Source: Candidatus Gastranaerophilales bacterium (GTDB lineage Bacteria > Cyanobacteriota > Vampirovibrionia > Gastranaerophilales > Gastranaerophilaceae). From it: 64,000 nt of DNA. Made by a program: the position numbers and the translations under genes. The stretch covers positions 1 through 64,000 of the forward strand of contig CALUWD010000009.1 in NCBI GenBank assembly GCA_944324385.1, in the 5' to 3' direction. The notes beneath the pieces were generated by a model that saw only the letters and a program-made list of their open reading frames with translations, was not told the origin of the DNA and did not search any database. This document shows, piece after piece, positions 55,977-64,000 of this stretch (its first letter is position 1; every line of letters starts with the position of its first letter).

Positions 55977-57029
55977 TTATAGTCCCATTAATTTTACTAT
56001 ATCTTTAATATCACTTGTTGTTTTTTCAACAGGGGATTTCGCATATTTAATAGCGCAATCTGGGTCTTTTAGACCATTGCCTGTTAAAATACAAACAATT
56101 TTTGATTTTGGTTTGATTGTATCTTTTAATTTAATTAATCCTGCAACAGGAGCACAGCTTGCAGGTTCAGCCAGTACACCTTCAGTGGATGCAAGCAAGT
56201 TGTATGCTTCAATAATTTTTTCATCAGATACCATATCAATAGTGCCTTTTGACTCATCACGTGCTGCTTCTGCTTGTTTCCAGCTTGCGGGATTACCTAT
56301 TCTTATCGCTGTTGCAATTGTTTGTGGGCAGTCAATCTTGCAACCTTTAACAATTGCAGCTGAACCTTCTGCTTGAATACCCATCATTTTTGGTAATTTG
56401 GTCGATTTTTTAAGGTTGTAAAATTCTTTGTAACCCTTCCAATAAGCCGTTATGTTGCCTGCATTACCAACAGGGATAAAGTGATAATCAGGAGCATCTT
56501 CAAGAGCTTCAATGATTTCAAAAGCACCTGTTTTTTGCCCTTCAATTCTGTACGGATTTACAGAGTTTACAAGGGTTATAGGGTAATTTTTTGAAATCTC
56601 ACGAACGGCATCAAGAGCATTATCAAAATTGCCGTTAATTGCAATAACTTTTGCGCCGTACATCATAGCCTGCGACAATTTGCCAAGAGCAATGTAGCCA
56701 TCTGGTATTAAAACATAAGTTTTAAGTCCTGCCTTAGCGCCGTAAGCAGCGGCAGCAGCTGAAGTGTTACCTGTTGAAGCGCAAATTATAGCGTGCGAAC
56801 CTTCTTCTTTTGCTTTTGTAACCGCCATTGTCATGCCGCGGTCTTTGAAACTTCCCGTTGGGTTTGAACCTTCATATTTTAAATAAATTTCGCAATCAAG
56901 ACCCAAGTGTTTTGCAAGGTTATCTGCTTTTATAAGTGGAGTGTTACCTTCGCAAAGTGTAATGATTTCTGTTGTTTCGCTAACAGGTAGGTATTCTCTG
57001 TATTTATCAATTAATCCGTTGTATCTCAT
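55977..57029 (-). CDS. thrC: Threonine synthase
   Basis: PLP enzyme converting O-phosphohomoserine to threonine. The 350 residues have the N-terminal [18 protein letters not shown], the cofactor Lys in [15 protein letters not shown], the substrate/cofactor-binding [19 protein letters not shown] and a glycine-rich [17 protein letters not shown] 57029 comes one base after the hom stop, so the two form an operon. Homoserine kinase (thrB) is not adjacent. Confidence 0.95.
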   Translation of the reverse strand: MRYNGLIDKYREYLPVSETTEIITLCEGNTPLIKADNLAKHLGLDCEIYLKYEGSNPTGSFKDRGMTMAVTKAKEEGSHAIICASTGNTSAAAAAYGAKAGLKTYVLIPDGYIALGKLSQAMMYGAKVIAINGNFDNALDAVREISKNYPITLVNSVNPYRIEGQKTGAFEIIEALEDAPDYHFIPVGNAGNITAYWKGYKEFYNLKKSTKLPKMMGIQAEGSAAIVKGCKIDCPQTIATAIRIGNPASWKQAEAARDESKGTIDMVSDEKIIEAYNLLASTEGVLAEPASCAPVAGLIKLKDTIKPKSKIVCILTGNGLKDPDCAIKYAKSPVEKTTSDIKDIVKLMGL

Positions 57030-57030
57030 T

Positions 57031-58284
57031 TTACATAACCCTTATTAAATTATTTATTTTAATTGATTGTTTTTTGAGTTCTTCAATAGCATTTTGAATG
57101 TCGCGTTCAGAGCAAGTTTCAGTTATTACAATAATATGCGCTGTGCCATCCTTTTGAGTACCTTTTTGAAGAACGCTTGAGATGTTTATTTTGTTTTTGC
57201 CACAAGCTGTACCAATAACCCCTATTACGCCAATTGCGTTAGGAGCTGTAATTGAAATATAGTAGCTATTTTTAGTGTCTAAAATATTTGTCTGAACAGC
57301 CATATCTTTATGGTGGCAGCGCGTCATAGGCAAAATTGTCTCGCATTTGCTAAATTCAGCAGCAATAGCTAAAATATCCCCTACAACAGAGCTTGCAGTG
57401 GGGAATTCGCCTGCCCCGGGGCCTGTGAACATAACTTGACCAACAGGAAAACCCTCGAGCATAACCGCGTTAAGTGCATTATTAATTCCTGAAATGACAC
57501 TAGTTTTGCTAACGAGCATAGGATGAACCCTTACGTCAATTTGTCCGTCATCTTCTTGGGCAAGTGCGATGAGTTTAATTTTATAGCCTAATTCATCAGC
57601 AAATTTTATGTCATCTGCATCGATATTTGTAATGCCTTCGCGATAAATTTTTGTTACATCTATTCTTTTGTTAAAGGTTATATTTGCTAATGTTGCAATT
57701 TTATACATTGTGTCATAGCCTTCAACATCTCCAGTGGGGTCTGCTTCAGCATAACCCAATTCTTGAGCTGCCTTTAGGCATTCTTGATAAGAAATCCCTT
57801 TTTCTTCCATTTGGGTTAGGATGTAGTTTGTTGTCCCGTTTAAAATGCCGGCAACTTTTTTAAATCTATTGCCTTTAAGTGCTGTTTTAATTGGCATGAT
57901 AATTGGAATACCGCCTGCAATAGCTGCTTCATAAAGTATTGCAACATTGTACTCGTTTGCAAGGTCAAAAAGCTCAGCACCATGTTTTGCAAGCAATTCC
58001 TTATTTGCTGTTACAATGTGTTTTCTGTTTTTAATTGCGCTTGTTAAAAGTTCAAATGCAGGATGAACTCCGCCTGCAACCTCTACAACAACGTCAATTT
58101 CTGGATCATTTACAATTTTAAAAGGATCGTCTGTTAATTCTTTAACCTCAACATCTCTTTTTTTGTTTAAATTTCTAACAGCAGCTGTTTTAATTTCGAT
58201 TTGAGGGAAAGCTTTAAGAGTTTTAACAACTCCGCTGCCAACTGTGCCAAGCCCTATTAATCCGATTTTCAATTTATTTTCCAT
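57031..58284 (-). CDS. hom: Homoserine dehydrogenase
   Basis: Reduces aspartate semialdehyde to homoserine for threonine and methionine synthesis. The 417 residues contain the NAD(P)-binding [28 protein letters not shown], the catalytic-core [14 protein letters not shown] and [16 protein letters not shown]-terminal ACT domain (about 340-415, [19 protein letters not shown]) is probably for threonine feedback. No ribosome binding site precedes ATG 58284, and a promoter -10 ends six bases upstream, suggesting a leaderless mRNA. Confidence 0.95.
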   Translation of the reverse strand: MENKLKIGLIGLGTVGSGVVKTLKAFPQIEIKTAAVRNLNKKRDVEVKELTDDPFKIVNDPEIDVVVEVAGGVHPAFELLTSAIKNRKHIVTANKELLAKHGAELFDLANEYNVAILYEAAIAGGIPIIMPIKTALKGNRFKKVAGILNGTTNYILTQMEEKGISYQECLKAAQELGYAEADPTGDVEGYDTMYKIATLANITFNKRIDVTKIYREGITNIDADDIKFADELGYKIKLIALAQEDDGQIDVRVHPMLVSKTSVISGINNALNAVMLEGFPVGQVMFTGPGAGEFPTASSVVGDILAIAAEFSKCETILPMTRCHHKDMAVQTNILDTKNSYYISITAPNAIGVIGVIGTACGKNKINISSVLQKGTQKDGTAHIIVITETCSERDIQNAIEELKKQSIKINNLIRVM

Positions 58285-58290
58285 AAAAAA

Positions 58291-58318
58291 ATAATACTAA
58301 ATAAATTTTAAAATGCAA
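58291..58318 (-). promoter_or_regulatory. Promoter of hom-thrC
   Basis: Minus strand: TTGCAT (58318-58313) and TATTAT (58296-58291) with 16-base spacing. Six T residues separate the -10 from the hom ATG. Confidence 0.55.
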
Positions 58319-58372
58319 AAATTTTATTTTAGAGGTATGATTTTTATGTAAAGTAGATTTTACGAGGTTATT

Positions 58373-59812
58373 ATGTCAGATAAAATAAGAGTTAGAATTG
58401 CACCTTCTCCAAGTGGCAATTTGCACATAGGGACAGCAAGAACGGCTTTATTCAACTTTTTGTATGCAAAAAAAGTCGGCGGCGAATTTGTTTTAAGGAT
58501 TGAAGACACAGATTTAGACAGAAGTTCTGAGGCTTATACACAAAATATTTTTGACAGTTTAAAAGCTTTGGGTCTAAATTGGGATGAAGGTCCCGATGTT
58601 GGCGGCCCTTATGGCCCTTATTATCAATCTCAAAGGTTTGATATTTACCCAAAATATGCTCAAATGCTTATTGATAAGGGCTATGCTTACGAGTGTTTTT
58701 GTACAAACGAAGAACTTGAAGCAGAAAAAGAAGAAGCAATTAAAAATCACAGCGCTTATGTTTATTCAAGGAAATGTTTAAACTTAACTGAAGAAGAAAA
58801 AAACCAATTAAGGGCAAAAGGCATAAAACCCTCTATTCGCTTTAAGGTAGAACACAAGGAGCTTGTGTTTAATGACCTTGTAAAAGGTGAATTAAAGTTT
58901 GATACAAGTTTAATTGGTGATTTTGTAATAATGAAATCTAACGGAACACCGACATACAATTTTGCGGTTGTAATCGATGATATGTTGATGAAAATAACTG
59001 ATGTCATAAGAGGTGAGGATCATATTTCAAACACACCGAAGCAAATTTTAATTTATGAAGCATTGGGTGCTAAAGTTCCAAATTTTGGACACTTGGGAAT
59101 GATTTTAGCTCCTGACAGGACAAAATTATCCAAACGCCACGGCGCAACTGCAGTAAGTGATTTTGTTAAACAAGGATATTTAACAGACGCACTTATTAAC
59201 TTTGTTGCACTCTTGGGCTGGGCGCCATCGGATGGTGTTGAGATTAAATCAGTTGATGAAATTGCTAAAGACTTTAGAATTCATGAGGTTTCAAGTTCAA
59301 ATTCTGTTTTTGAATATGACAAACTCAACTGGATGAACGGTCAGTACATTAAAAAAATGGAAATACCAAAACTAACCGATATGATTATTCCGTTTTTATC
59401 TAAATATGATGTTACAAAATATTCAAGAGAAAAATTGGAAAAAATTGTTCAAATTACCCGTGAACCCTTGACAGTGTTATCTGAAATTGAACACGATGCA
59501 AGTTATTTCTTTGAAGATAATTTGTCTTATGATGAAGTAAGAGAGGTTTTAGATAAAGATTTATCAAAAGAAGTTATCCAATATGTTATAGATAACGCTG
59601 ATTGTTGGAATTTTGACGATGAAGAAGACATTCACAATAAACTTGCAGATTTAAGAACATACTTTAAAGAAAACAAAGGATATAAACCAAAAGAAACAAT
59701 GTGGGCAGTTCGTGCAGCCCTTACAGGTAGAACACGCGGGGCTGATATGGCAGAAACAATTTGGATTTTAGGTAAAGATAAAGTTGTTCAAAGATTAAAA
59801 AACGCTCTTTAA
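58373..59812 (+). CDS. gltX: Glutamyl-tRNA synthetase
   Basis: Class I synthetase charging tRNA-Glu, in many bacteria also tRNA-Gln. The 479 residues have the HIGH-type motif in PSPSGNLHIGTARTALFNFL, the KMSKS-type motif in RTKLSKRHGATAVSDF, and a C-terminal anticodon-binding region ending RGADMAETIWILG. Whether it is discriminating cannot be decided by eye. GAGG precedes ATG 58373. The stop codon lies inside the terminator. Confidence 0.96.
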   Translation: MSDKIRVRIAPSPSGNLHIGTARTALFNFLYAKKVGGEFVLRIEDTDLDRSSEAYTQNIFDSLKALGLNWDEGPDVGGPYGPYYQSQRFDIYPKYAQMLIDKGYAYECFCTNEELEAEKEEAIKNHSAYVYSRKCLNLTEEEKNQLRAKGIKPSIRFKVEHKELVFNDLVKGELKFDTSLIGDFVIMKSNGTPTYNFAVVIDDMLMKITDVIRGEDHISNTPKQILIYEALGAKVPNFGHLGMILAPDRTKLSKRHGATAVSDFVKQGYLTDALINFVALLGWAPSDGVEIKSVDEIAKDFRIHEVSSSNSVFEYDKLNWMNGQYIKKMEIPKLTDMIIPFLSKYDVTKYSREKLEKIVQITREPLTVLSEIEHDASYFFEDNLSYDEVREVLDKDLSKEVIQYVIDNADCWNFDDEEDIHNKLADLRTYFKENKGYKPKETMWAVRAALTGRTRGADMAETIWILGKDKVVQRLKNAL

Positions 59813-59824
59813 AGAGCGTTTTTT
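59797..59824. terminator. Bidirectional terminator containing the gltX stop
   Basis: Perfect 28-base palindrome: AAAAAACGCTCTTT (59797-59810) and AAAGAGCGTTTTTT (59811-59824). The gltX stop and the edge of the convergent gene's stop fall within it. Confidence 0.9.
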
Positions 59825-60257
59825 AATGAACTTGAAAAGGACATTTAGAGCATCTTGCCTTTGGATGCAAAATTAAATTATCCTCAAGGTCGTACATTTT
59901 TGCAATTCTGACAATGAGTTTCGAGCCGCAAACAGGGCAGTAGAGCGCAACTTTGGAATTTTCCCCGTTTATTAAAATCTGTTCTTTTAAATCCTCAATA
60001 TCACTTGCACTGCCAAGGGTGAAGTCCTCACCTTTTTCATAAATTTTAATCTCGTCAAGCGATGTTTTTAAGCCCTTTGCGAGTTTTTGTCTTACAGTTG
60101 TGGATAAAAATGTTTCAATGCCTGATTCTATTGAGCTAATTTGCTCAAGCGTTAAATTACACTTTTTTGCAAGTCCTGATTGCGAAAACCCTAGTTTTTC
60201 ACGCTCACAAGAAACAAATTGCGCAAGTGAATCATATTTTTTAGTTATTTTGTGCAT
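59823..60257 (-). CDS. Xre-type HTH protein with C-terminal zinc ribbon
   Basis: 144 residues. The N-terminal helix-turn-helix (about 9-70) reads LAQFVSCEREKLGFSQSGLA followed by NLTLEQISSIESG. A short acidic linker follows, then a four-Cys zinc ribbon (CPVCGSKL and ARCSKCPFQVH at about 108-144). The combination suggests a DNA-binding regulator with a metal or RNA polymerase contact. Its start lies 17 bases inside the secF 3' end, so it is coupled to secDF, though a functional link is unproven. Confidence 0.75.
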   Translation of the reverse strand: MHKITKKYDSLAQFVSCEREKLGFSQSGLAKKCNLTLEQISSIESGIETFLSTTVRQKLAKGLKTSLDEIKIYEKGEDFTLGSASDIEDLKEQILINGENSKVALYCPVCGSKLIVRIAKMYDLEDNLILHPKARCSKCPFQVH

Positions 60258-61227
60258 TTGCTTTTTTCGCTTTAATTTCTTTATCCCACGCTAAAAGTAC
60301 CGATGCAAAGAATATACTTGAATAAGTACCTGCAATAATACCTAAAATCATAGCAAGTACAAAGTCTTTTGTTGTTGCGCCACCGAAGAAATAAAGTGCA
60401 AGTAAGGTTAAAAGCGTTGTAAGAGAAGTGTTTACGCTTCTTGCCAGAGTTTGATTTACGCTTGCATTAATTATTTCTCCGCTTGAGTATTTTTTGGATA
60501 AAAATCTGTTATTTTCCCTTATTCTATCAAATACAACAATAGTGTCGTGTACCGAAAAGCCAACAACCGTAAGGATTGCAGTGATAAATAAGCTGTCTAC
60601 CTGAACTCCGTAAAGTATTCCAAGGATTGAAAACACGCCAACCACAAAAACGGCATCATGAAGCAGTGCTAAAAGTGCAATAATTGCATAGTCTGCCTGA
60701 AATCTGAATGATATATAAATAACAATTCCTAAAAACGCTAAAAGCAAGGCAGCAAGAGAGTTTTTAAGAAGTTCTTTACCTAAAGTAGGTCCGACTGATG
60801 TTGTTGAGATAAGTTGTGGAGCTGTTGTATTTTGGGACAACACCGCAGTAATTTTATTAACTTGATTATTGTTTTTTTCGCCTATAAAACCGGTTTTTAT
60901 TGAAATTATATTTTTTATCTCACCTTCAGAGCCTTTATTGCTTATATTTTGAATAACAGGATTTGCAACTCCTTTTTTTTCAAGTTCAGATCTTATAACA
61001 CTAATCTTTTCTGGAGTAACAGAGTTTTCAACGCCATATTGTAATATTGTCCCACCCGTAAAGTCTATACCTAATTTAACAGGCGAGTGGTTTGGTTGAG
61101 TGAACATAAGATAAAACATTGCTAGCACACAGGGGATGAGTATTACAATACTTATTGCAAGATAATGCCATCTGTGTTTTATAACATCAATTAAGTAGCT
61201 GCTTTTTATCAAATTAGGATTAGCCAT
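60241..61227 (-). CDS. secF: Protein translocase subunit SecF
   Basis: Membrane component that, with SecD, uses proton motive force to drive protein export. The 328 residues have a first membrane helix (about 22-42), a periplasmic domain starting KLGIDFTGGTILQYGV, and five further helices. FSVHDTIVVFDRIREN is the conserved motif in the membrane part, and VNTSLTTLLTLLALYFFGG follows. It is 18 bases after secD. Confidence 0.94.
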   Translation of the reverse strand: MANPNLIKSSYLIDVIKHRWHYLAISIVILIPCVLAMFYLMFTQPNHSPVKLGIDFTGGTILQYGVENSVTPEKISVIRSELEKKGVANPVIQNISNKGSEGEIKNIISIKTGFIGEKNNNQVNKITAVLSQNTTAPQLISTTSVGPTLGKELLKNSLAALLLAFLGIVIYISFRFQADYAIIALLALLHDAVFVVGVFSILGILYGVQVDSLFITAILTVVGFSVHDTIVVFDRIRENNRFLSKKYSSGEIINASVNQTLARSVNTSLTTLLTLLALYFFGGATTKDFVLAMILGIIAGTYSSIFFASVLLAWDKEIKAKKANAQNN

Positions 61228-61245
61228 TTTTATCTCCTTTAAAAA

Positions 61246-62559
61246 TTAGTCAAGTACGCCAAATTTAGCTTTTTCTTTTTTTGTTTCAACCGCAGAGTAT
61301 GCGTCTTGAATTTCTTCAGGTTTTAAACCAAACAAGGCCGGATGTTTTAGCTCGCCGGTTCCAAAAGCAAGGTGCATAAAGTTTCTTGTTACTGTAACTG
61401 CACTAAACATACTAACCAAAACACCAATTGCAAGTGTTAGTGCAAAGCCTTTTACAACACCTGTGCCAAGAGCGTACAAAATGGCACAAGTAATTATTGT
61501 TGCTACATTTGAATCTAAAATACTTGTGAAAGCTCGCTCAAAGCCTGAGTTAATTGCAGTAAATAGTGAGCGCCCCGCCCTCAATTCTTCTTTTGTTCTT
61601 TCAAATATAAGAATATTGGCATCAACCGCCATCCCTATTGATAGAATAAAGCCTGCAATACCTGCTAACGTTAGCGTTACAGGAATTATTTTAAATATTG
61701 CAAAAACAATTATGCTATATATTATAAGGGCAATGCAAGAAATAACCCCTGGGGCTCTGTAGTAGAAAATCATAAATATCATAACAAGTGCAAGACCAAT
61801 AGCGCCTGCAACTTTACTTTTTTGGATACTGTCAGCTCCTAAAGTAGGTCCAACAGAATTTTCTTCAATGATTTCAGCACCAACTGGTAATGCGCCAGCG
61901 TTTAGTAAATCTACCATATTTTTAACTTCTTGATATTCAAAACCGCCGTCACCACCTGTTATTTGCGCGTGACCACCTGTTATTTCTTCATTAACTCTTG
62001 GGGCTGATTTTAATTCGCCGTTAAAGAATATCGCCATTTGCTGACCTACAAGTTGTCTTGTCAAATTTGCAAATTTCTTTGCGCCTTCTTGGTTAAATTC
62101 AATTGATACAATCCATTCACCGTTTCCGGGAGATGAGCCTACAAGGGCTTTTTTAAGGTCTTTACCTGTTAAACCGGTGCTCTCCCAAATAACTTCACCG
62201 TTTTCATTTACACCGTTTGGTTTTTTAAATTCAAGTTCTGCTGTTTCACCCAAGAACTCTTTTGCTTTTGAGGTGTCTGAAATATTTGGTATTTCAATCA
62301 TCAATCTTTTTTCGCCGATTTTTTGGACTGTTGTTTCGCCAACGCCCAGTGCATTTACCCTGTTTTCAATAGCGTATTGCAGGGAATCCATAATCTCGGG
62401 GGTGATTTTTTTAATAGTAGCAGAGGTTTGTGCTTCAAGAGTTAATCTTGAACCGCCGACTAAATCAAGCCCTAAAGAGGTTGGTTTTTTAATTATTACA
62501 CCCAAGCAAGCAATTACTATTATTACAATTGCCCAAAAAAGAATGATTTTATTTTTCAT
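61246..62559 (-). CDS. secD: Protein translocase subunit SecD
   Basis: Partner of SecF. The 437 residues have an N-terminal helix (about 5-24), LGLDLVGGSRLTLEAQ, and the periplasmic P1 domain with IGEKRLMIEIPNISD. SIGMAVDANILIFERTKEEL carries the conserved Asp of the membrane part, followed by the remaining helices. It is shorter than E. coli SecD, as in many other lineages. A 16-base palindrome lies 20 bases upstream. yajC is not adjacent. Confidence 0.94.
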   Translation of the reverse strand: MKNKIILFWAIVIIVIACLGVIIKKPTSLGLDLVGGSRLTLEAQTSATIKKITPEIMDSLQYAIENRVNALGVGETTVQKIGEKRLMIEIPNISDTSKAKEFLGETAELEFKKPNGVNENGEVIWESTGLTGKDLKKALVGSSPGNGEWIVSIEFNQEGAKKFANLTRQLVGQQMAIFFNGELKSAPRVNEEITGGHAQITGGDGGFEYQEVKNMVDLLNAGALPVGAEIIEENSVGPTLGADSIQKSKVAGAIGLALVMIFMIFYYRAPGVISCIALIIYSIIVFAIFKIIPVTLTLAGIAGFILSIGMAVDANILIFERTKEELRAGRSLFTAINSGFERAFTSILDSNVATIITCAILYALGTGVVKGFALTLAIGVLVSMFSAVTVTRNFMHLAFGTGELKHPALFGLKPEEIQDAYSAVETKKEKAKFGVLD

Positions 62560-62657
62560 CTCTTAGTGTCCTTATAAGAATTTACATGTAAATTTTAACA
62601 AAAAAATAAAAAAGAGCCTAATAAATTTACAAAATTAGCCTACAAGGACAATATCTG

Positions 62658-63536
62658 CTAGTTACTTGTGTAGTTGCAAGAGTTAAAAGGGGTCATAATA
62701 TAGTCGTTTCTGTTTGAAAATCGTCTTTCAAAACTTTCATCTTTAATGAGCATATTATTATCAAGTTCTTTTAATCCTATAAGCTGAAAAGCACGTGGTA
62801 AAAGCGATGGCATCTCATGATCCCTGTCAAAATTGCCTATTACTACTAAAGAATCATTATCAAGGTTGGATAATTTTAACACTGCCTTAAACATAGATTC
62901 TTTTGATAAATATGGCCACATATTTCTGCATAAAACAACTTTGTTTGAGCCTTCAACATCATCGAGCCTATCTTCAATTTTTCCCATTTTAAAGTTAACC
63001 GCGTTTTTAAGCGGCTCTTTCACCTTTAAAACATAATTTTCGCCATTTTGTTCAATTATTTCAAAATATTTATCAAATTTGCCATGAGTATTTTTTGTTA
63101 TATTTTCAATATCAACTGTATCGCACTCTATTGTTCCACTTGCTGCCTTTTTAATTATTTGTTTATCTTTGTCTATTGCTTGGATTGGAAAAAACCTTTG
63201 CGCTTCTTCTTCTCCCATTTCTTCAATTAAGCTTATAGCAATTGAGTATGCCTCAGAACCATCCGAGCAGGCAAAATCGTACACATTCACCTTGCCTTCA
63301 CTAAAGCGTTCGTTAAGAAAACGTGCAAAACCAGAGTAGTCTGAGTCTTTTGTGTATGGCATATCTTCTCTAAAAAATTGAGTAGAATTTGAATTTTTAA
63401 TTTTTACAATTGCAAAATTCGGGTTAGTCCCGTTTTTGAATGAAACATAATCCTCATAAGGTGTGTAGTATGGTTTATGATACTGCTGTTTTGTTTCAGT
63501 GTTTTTATACAAAACAGCTGAAAATTTTTTTTGCAA
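62658..63536 (-). CDS. CheR-like SAM-dependent methyltransferase
   Basis: 292 residues. The middle resembles the catalytic domain of chemotaxis methyltransferase CheR: VYDFACSDGSEAYSIAISLI (SAM binding), FPIQAIDKDKQIIKKAASG and KVVLCRNMWPYLSKES, which parallels the usual CRN..YF segment. The N-terminal CheR helical domain is missing and replaced by about 80 unrelated polar, Tyr-rich residues. A true receptor methyltransferase or a divergent enzyme are both possible; the chemoreceptor locus is 28 kb away. The TTG start at 63536 has no ribosome binding site and is uncertain. Confidence 0.65.
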   Translation of the reverse strand: MQKKFSAVLYKNTETKQQYHKPYYTPYEDYVSFKNGTNPNFAIVKIKNSNSTQFFREDMPYTKDSDYSGFARFLNERFSEGKVNVYDFACSDGSEAYSIAISLIEEMGEEEAQRFFPIQAIDKDKQIIKKAASGTIECDTVDIENITKNTHGKFDKYFEIIEQNGENYVLKVKEPLKNAVNFKMGKIEDRLDDVEGSNKVVLCRNMWPYLSKESMFKAVLKLSNLDNDSLVVIGNFDRDHEMPSLLPRAFQLIGLKELDNNMLIKDESFERRFSNRNDYIMTPFNSCNYTSN

Positions 63537-63561
63537 TAAAAATGCCGCTTATTTTGCGGCA
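63537..63561 (-). terminator. Terminator-like hairpin directly upstream of the CheR-like gene
   Basis: Stem TGCCGC (63543-63548) with GCGGCA (63556-63561), followed on minus by five T. It touches the start of the CheR-like frame, so it is either the end of an upstream minus-strand unit or an attenuator. Confidence 0.5.
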
Positions 63562-63963
63562 AATTTCCTCTTTTTCAAGTCTAGCAGCTAAACTGCCTTT
63601 TTAAAACTTCTTTTTTGTTGTTAATAATCTAAAAAATCTCTTTTTCATTCCTCTATTCGATGTTCAACACCGTATATACTTTTGCCACCACTCCTTTCAA
63701 AAGGGTTTCTTTAATTCCTTCGACATAATTATCAAATACCAAAATAAGCACGTGGGCAATGTTTTTAATATTAAATTTTTTTTACAATTAACCATGCCCC
63801 TAATAACCAATAGGAAAAATTAAAATTTACAAACTTAATGAAGAAAAATTTACTTGCAAAATTCAAAAAGGCATGACCAATAAATTTCAGGGATATTAAA
63901 AAAAATTTACGTTTTGTTATTGGCTATACAAATAAGTTAGTGTTATTATTAACATGAGGAGTT
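63562..63963. other. Gene-free AT-rich region
   Basis: About 400 bases with no convincing open frame, tRNA or repeat. It holds a plausible GAGGAG ribosome binding site at its right end (63956-63961) for the truncated gene that follows. No promoter is identified with confidence. Confidence 0.5.
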
Positions 63964-64000
63964 ATGGGGAAATTTATTAAATTTTTACTGACTGTTTTTT
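63964..64000 (+). CDS. Start of a truncated gene (possible exported protein)
   Basis: ATG 63964 follows GAGGAG and opens a frame that reads MGKFIKFLLTVF before the window ends. The basic residues followed by a hydrophobic run look like the beginning of a signal peptide. Too short for any functional call. Confidence 0.4.
   Translation, partial: MGKFIKFLLTVF

Overview
This 64 kb window is an AT-rich bacterial chromosome segment, densely packed with about 60 genes. I see no rRNA, tRNA, CRISPR array, prophage or intact insertion sequence. The best fit is a non-photosynthetic relative of cyanobacteria, of the gut Melainabacteria / Gastranaerophilales type. This is an inference from four things: an ATP synthase operon in the cyanobacterial order a-c-b'-b-delta-alpha-gamma with both b and b' subunits and no beta/epsilon genes; no photosynthesis genes; flagellar and chemosensory genes; and several lineage-type hypothetical proteins with a shared polar N-terminus.

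Layout. 1-1107: a gene-free mosaic of short hairpin repeats. 1.1-10.7 kb: glucan phosphorylase-like protein, lysS, a membrane-anchored hypothetical protein, a Xer-type recombinase, ftsZ, GDP-fucose synthase, glnA. 10.7-12.3 kb: a tandem pair of paralogous hypothetical genes, one broken by an internal deletion. 12.4-17.4 kb: the atp operon (minus strand). 17.7-26.3 kb: a response regulator and histidine kinase leading into flgB-flgC-fliE and fliF-fliG-fliH-fliI. 26.3-29.3 kb: ribosomal protein S1 and an overlapping pair of WYL-type regulators. 29.3-39.2 kb: a divergent chemosensory locus (receptor, CheA-REC hybrid, HD hydrolase and TPR protein on minus; REC-GGDEF-like and double CheW on plus) followed by a Maf-type flagellin glycosyltransferase. 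39.2-45.4 kb: two secreted hypothetical proteins, lspA, a pseudouridine synthase, a LapA-like protein, trkH-trkA. 45.5-51.6 kb: gyrB, a JAMM-like protein, comM, a thioredoxin/CcdA pair. 51.6-52.1 kb: a second hairpin-repeat region. 52.2-55.9 kb: groES-groEL, an ADP-ribosyltransferase-like protein, a small membrane protein. 56-64 kb: thrC-hom, gltX, an HTH/zinc-ribbon protein, secF-secD, a CheR-like methyltransferase, and the start of a truncated gene.

How the genes work together. The flagellar basal body and export ATPase genes, the two-component pair ahead of them, the chemosensory divergon and the Maf glycosyltransferase form a motility and signalling block. The remainder is mostly housekeeping (translation, division, chaperones, secretion, energy, amino acids) separated by compact terminators and overlapping gene ends.

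Most unusual observations. (1) Two hairpin-repeat regions in which stems change by compensatory substitution while loops or architecture stay constant. (2) A set of hypothetical proteins with a shared N-terminal signature, including an ADP-ribosyltransferase-like and a JAMM-like protein, that may be exported effectors. (3) A glucan phosphorylase homologue with Ser at the position of the cofactor-binding lysine. (4) Several genes (comM, hom, xer, trkA) with a -10 element about six bases before the start codon and no ribosome binding site, suggesting leaderless mRNAs.
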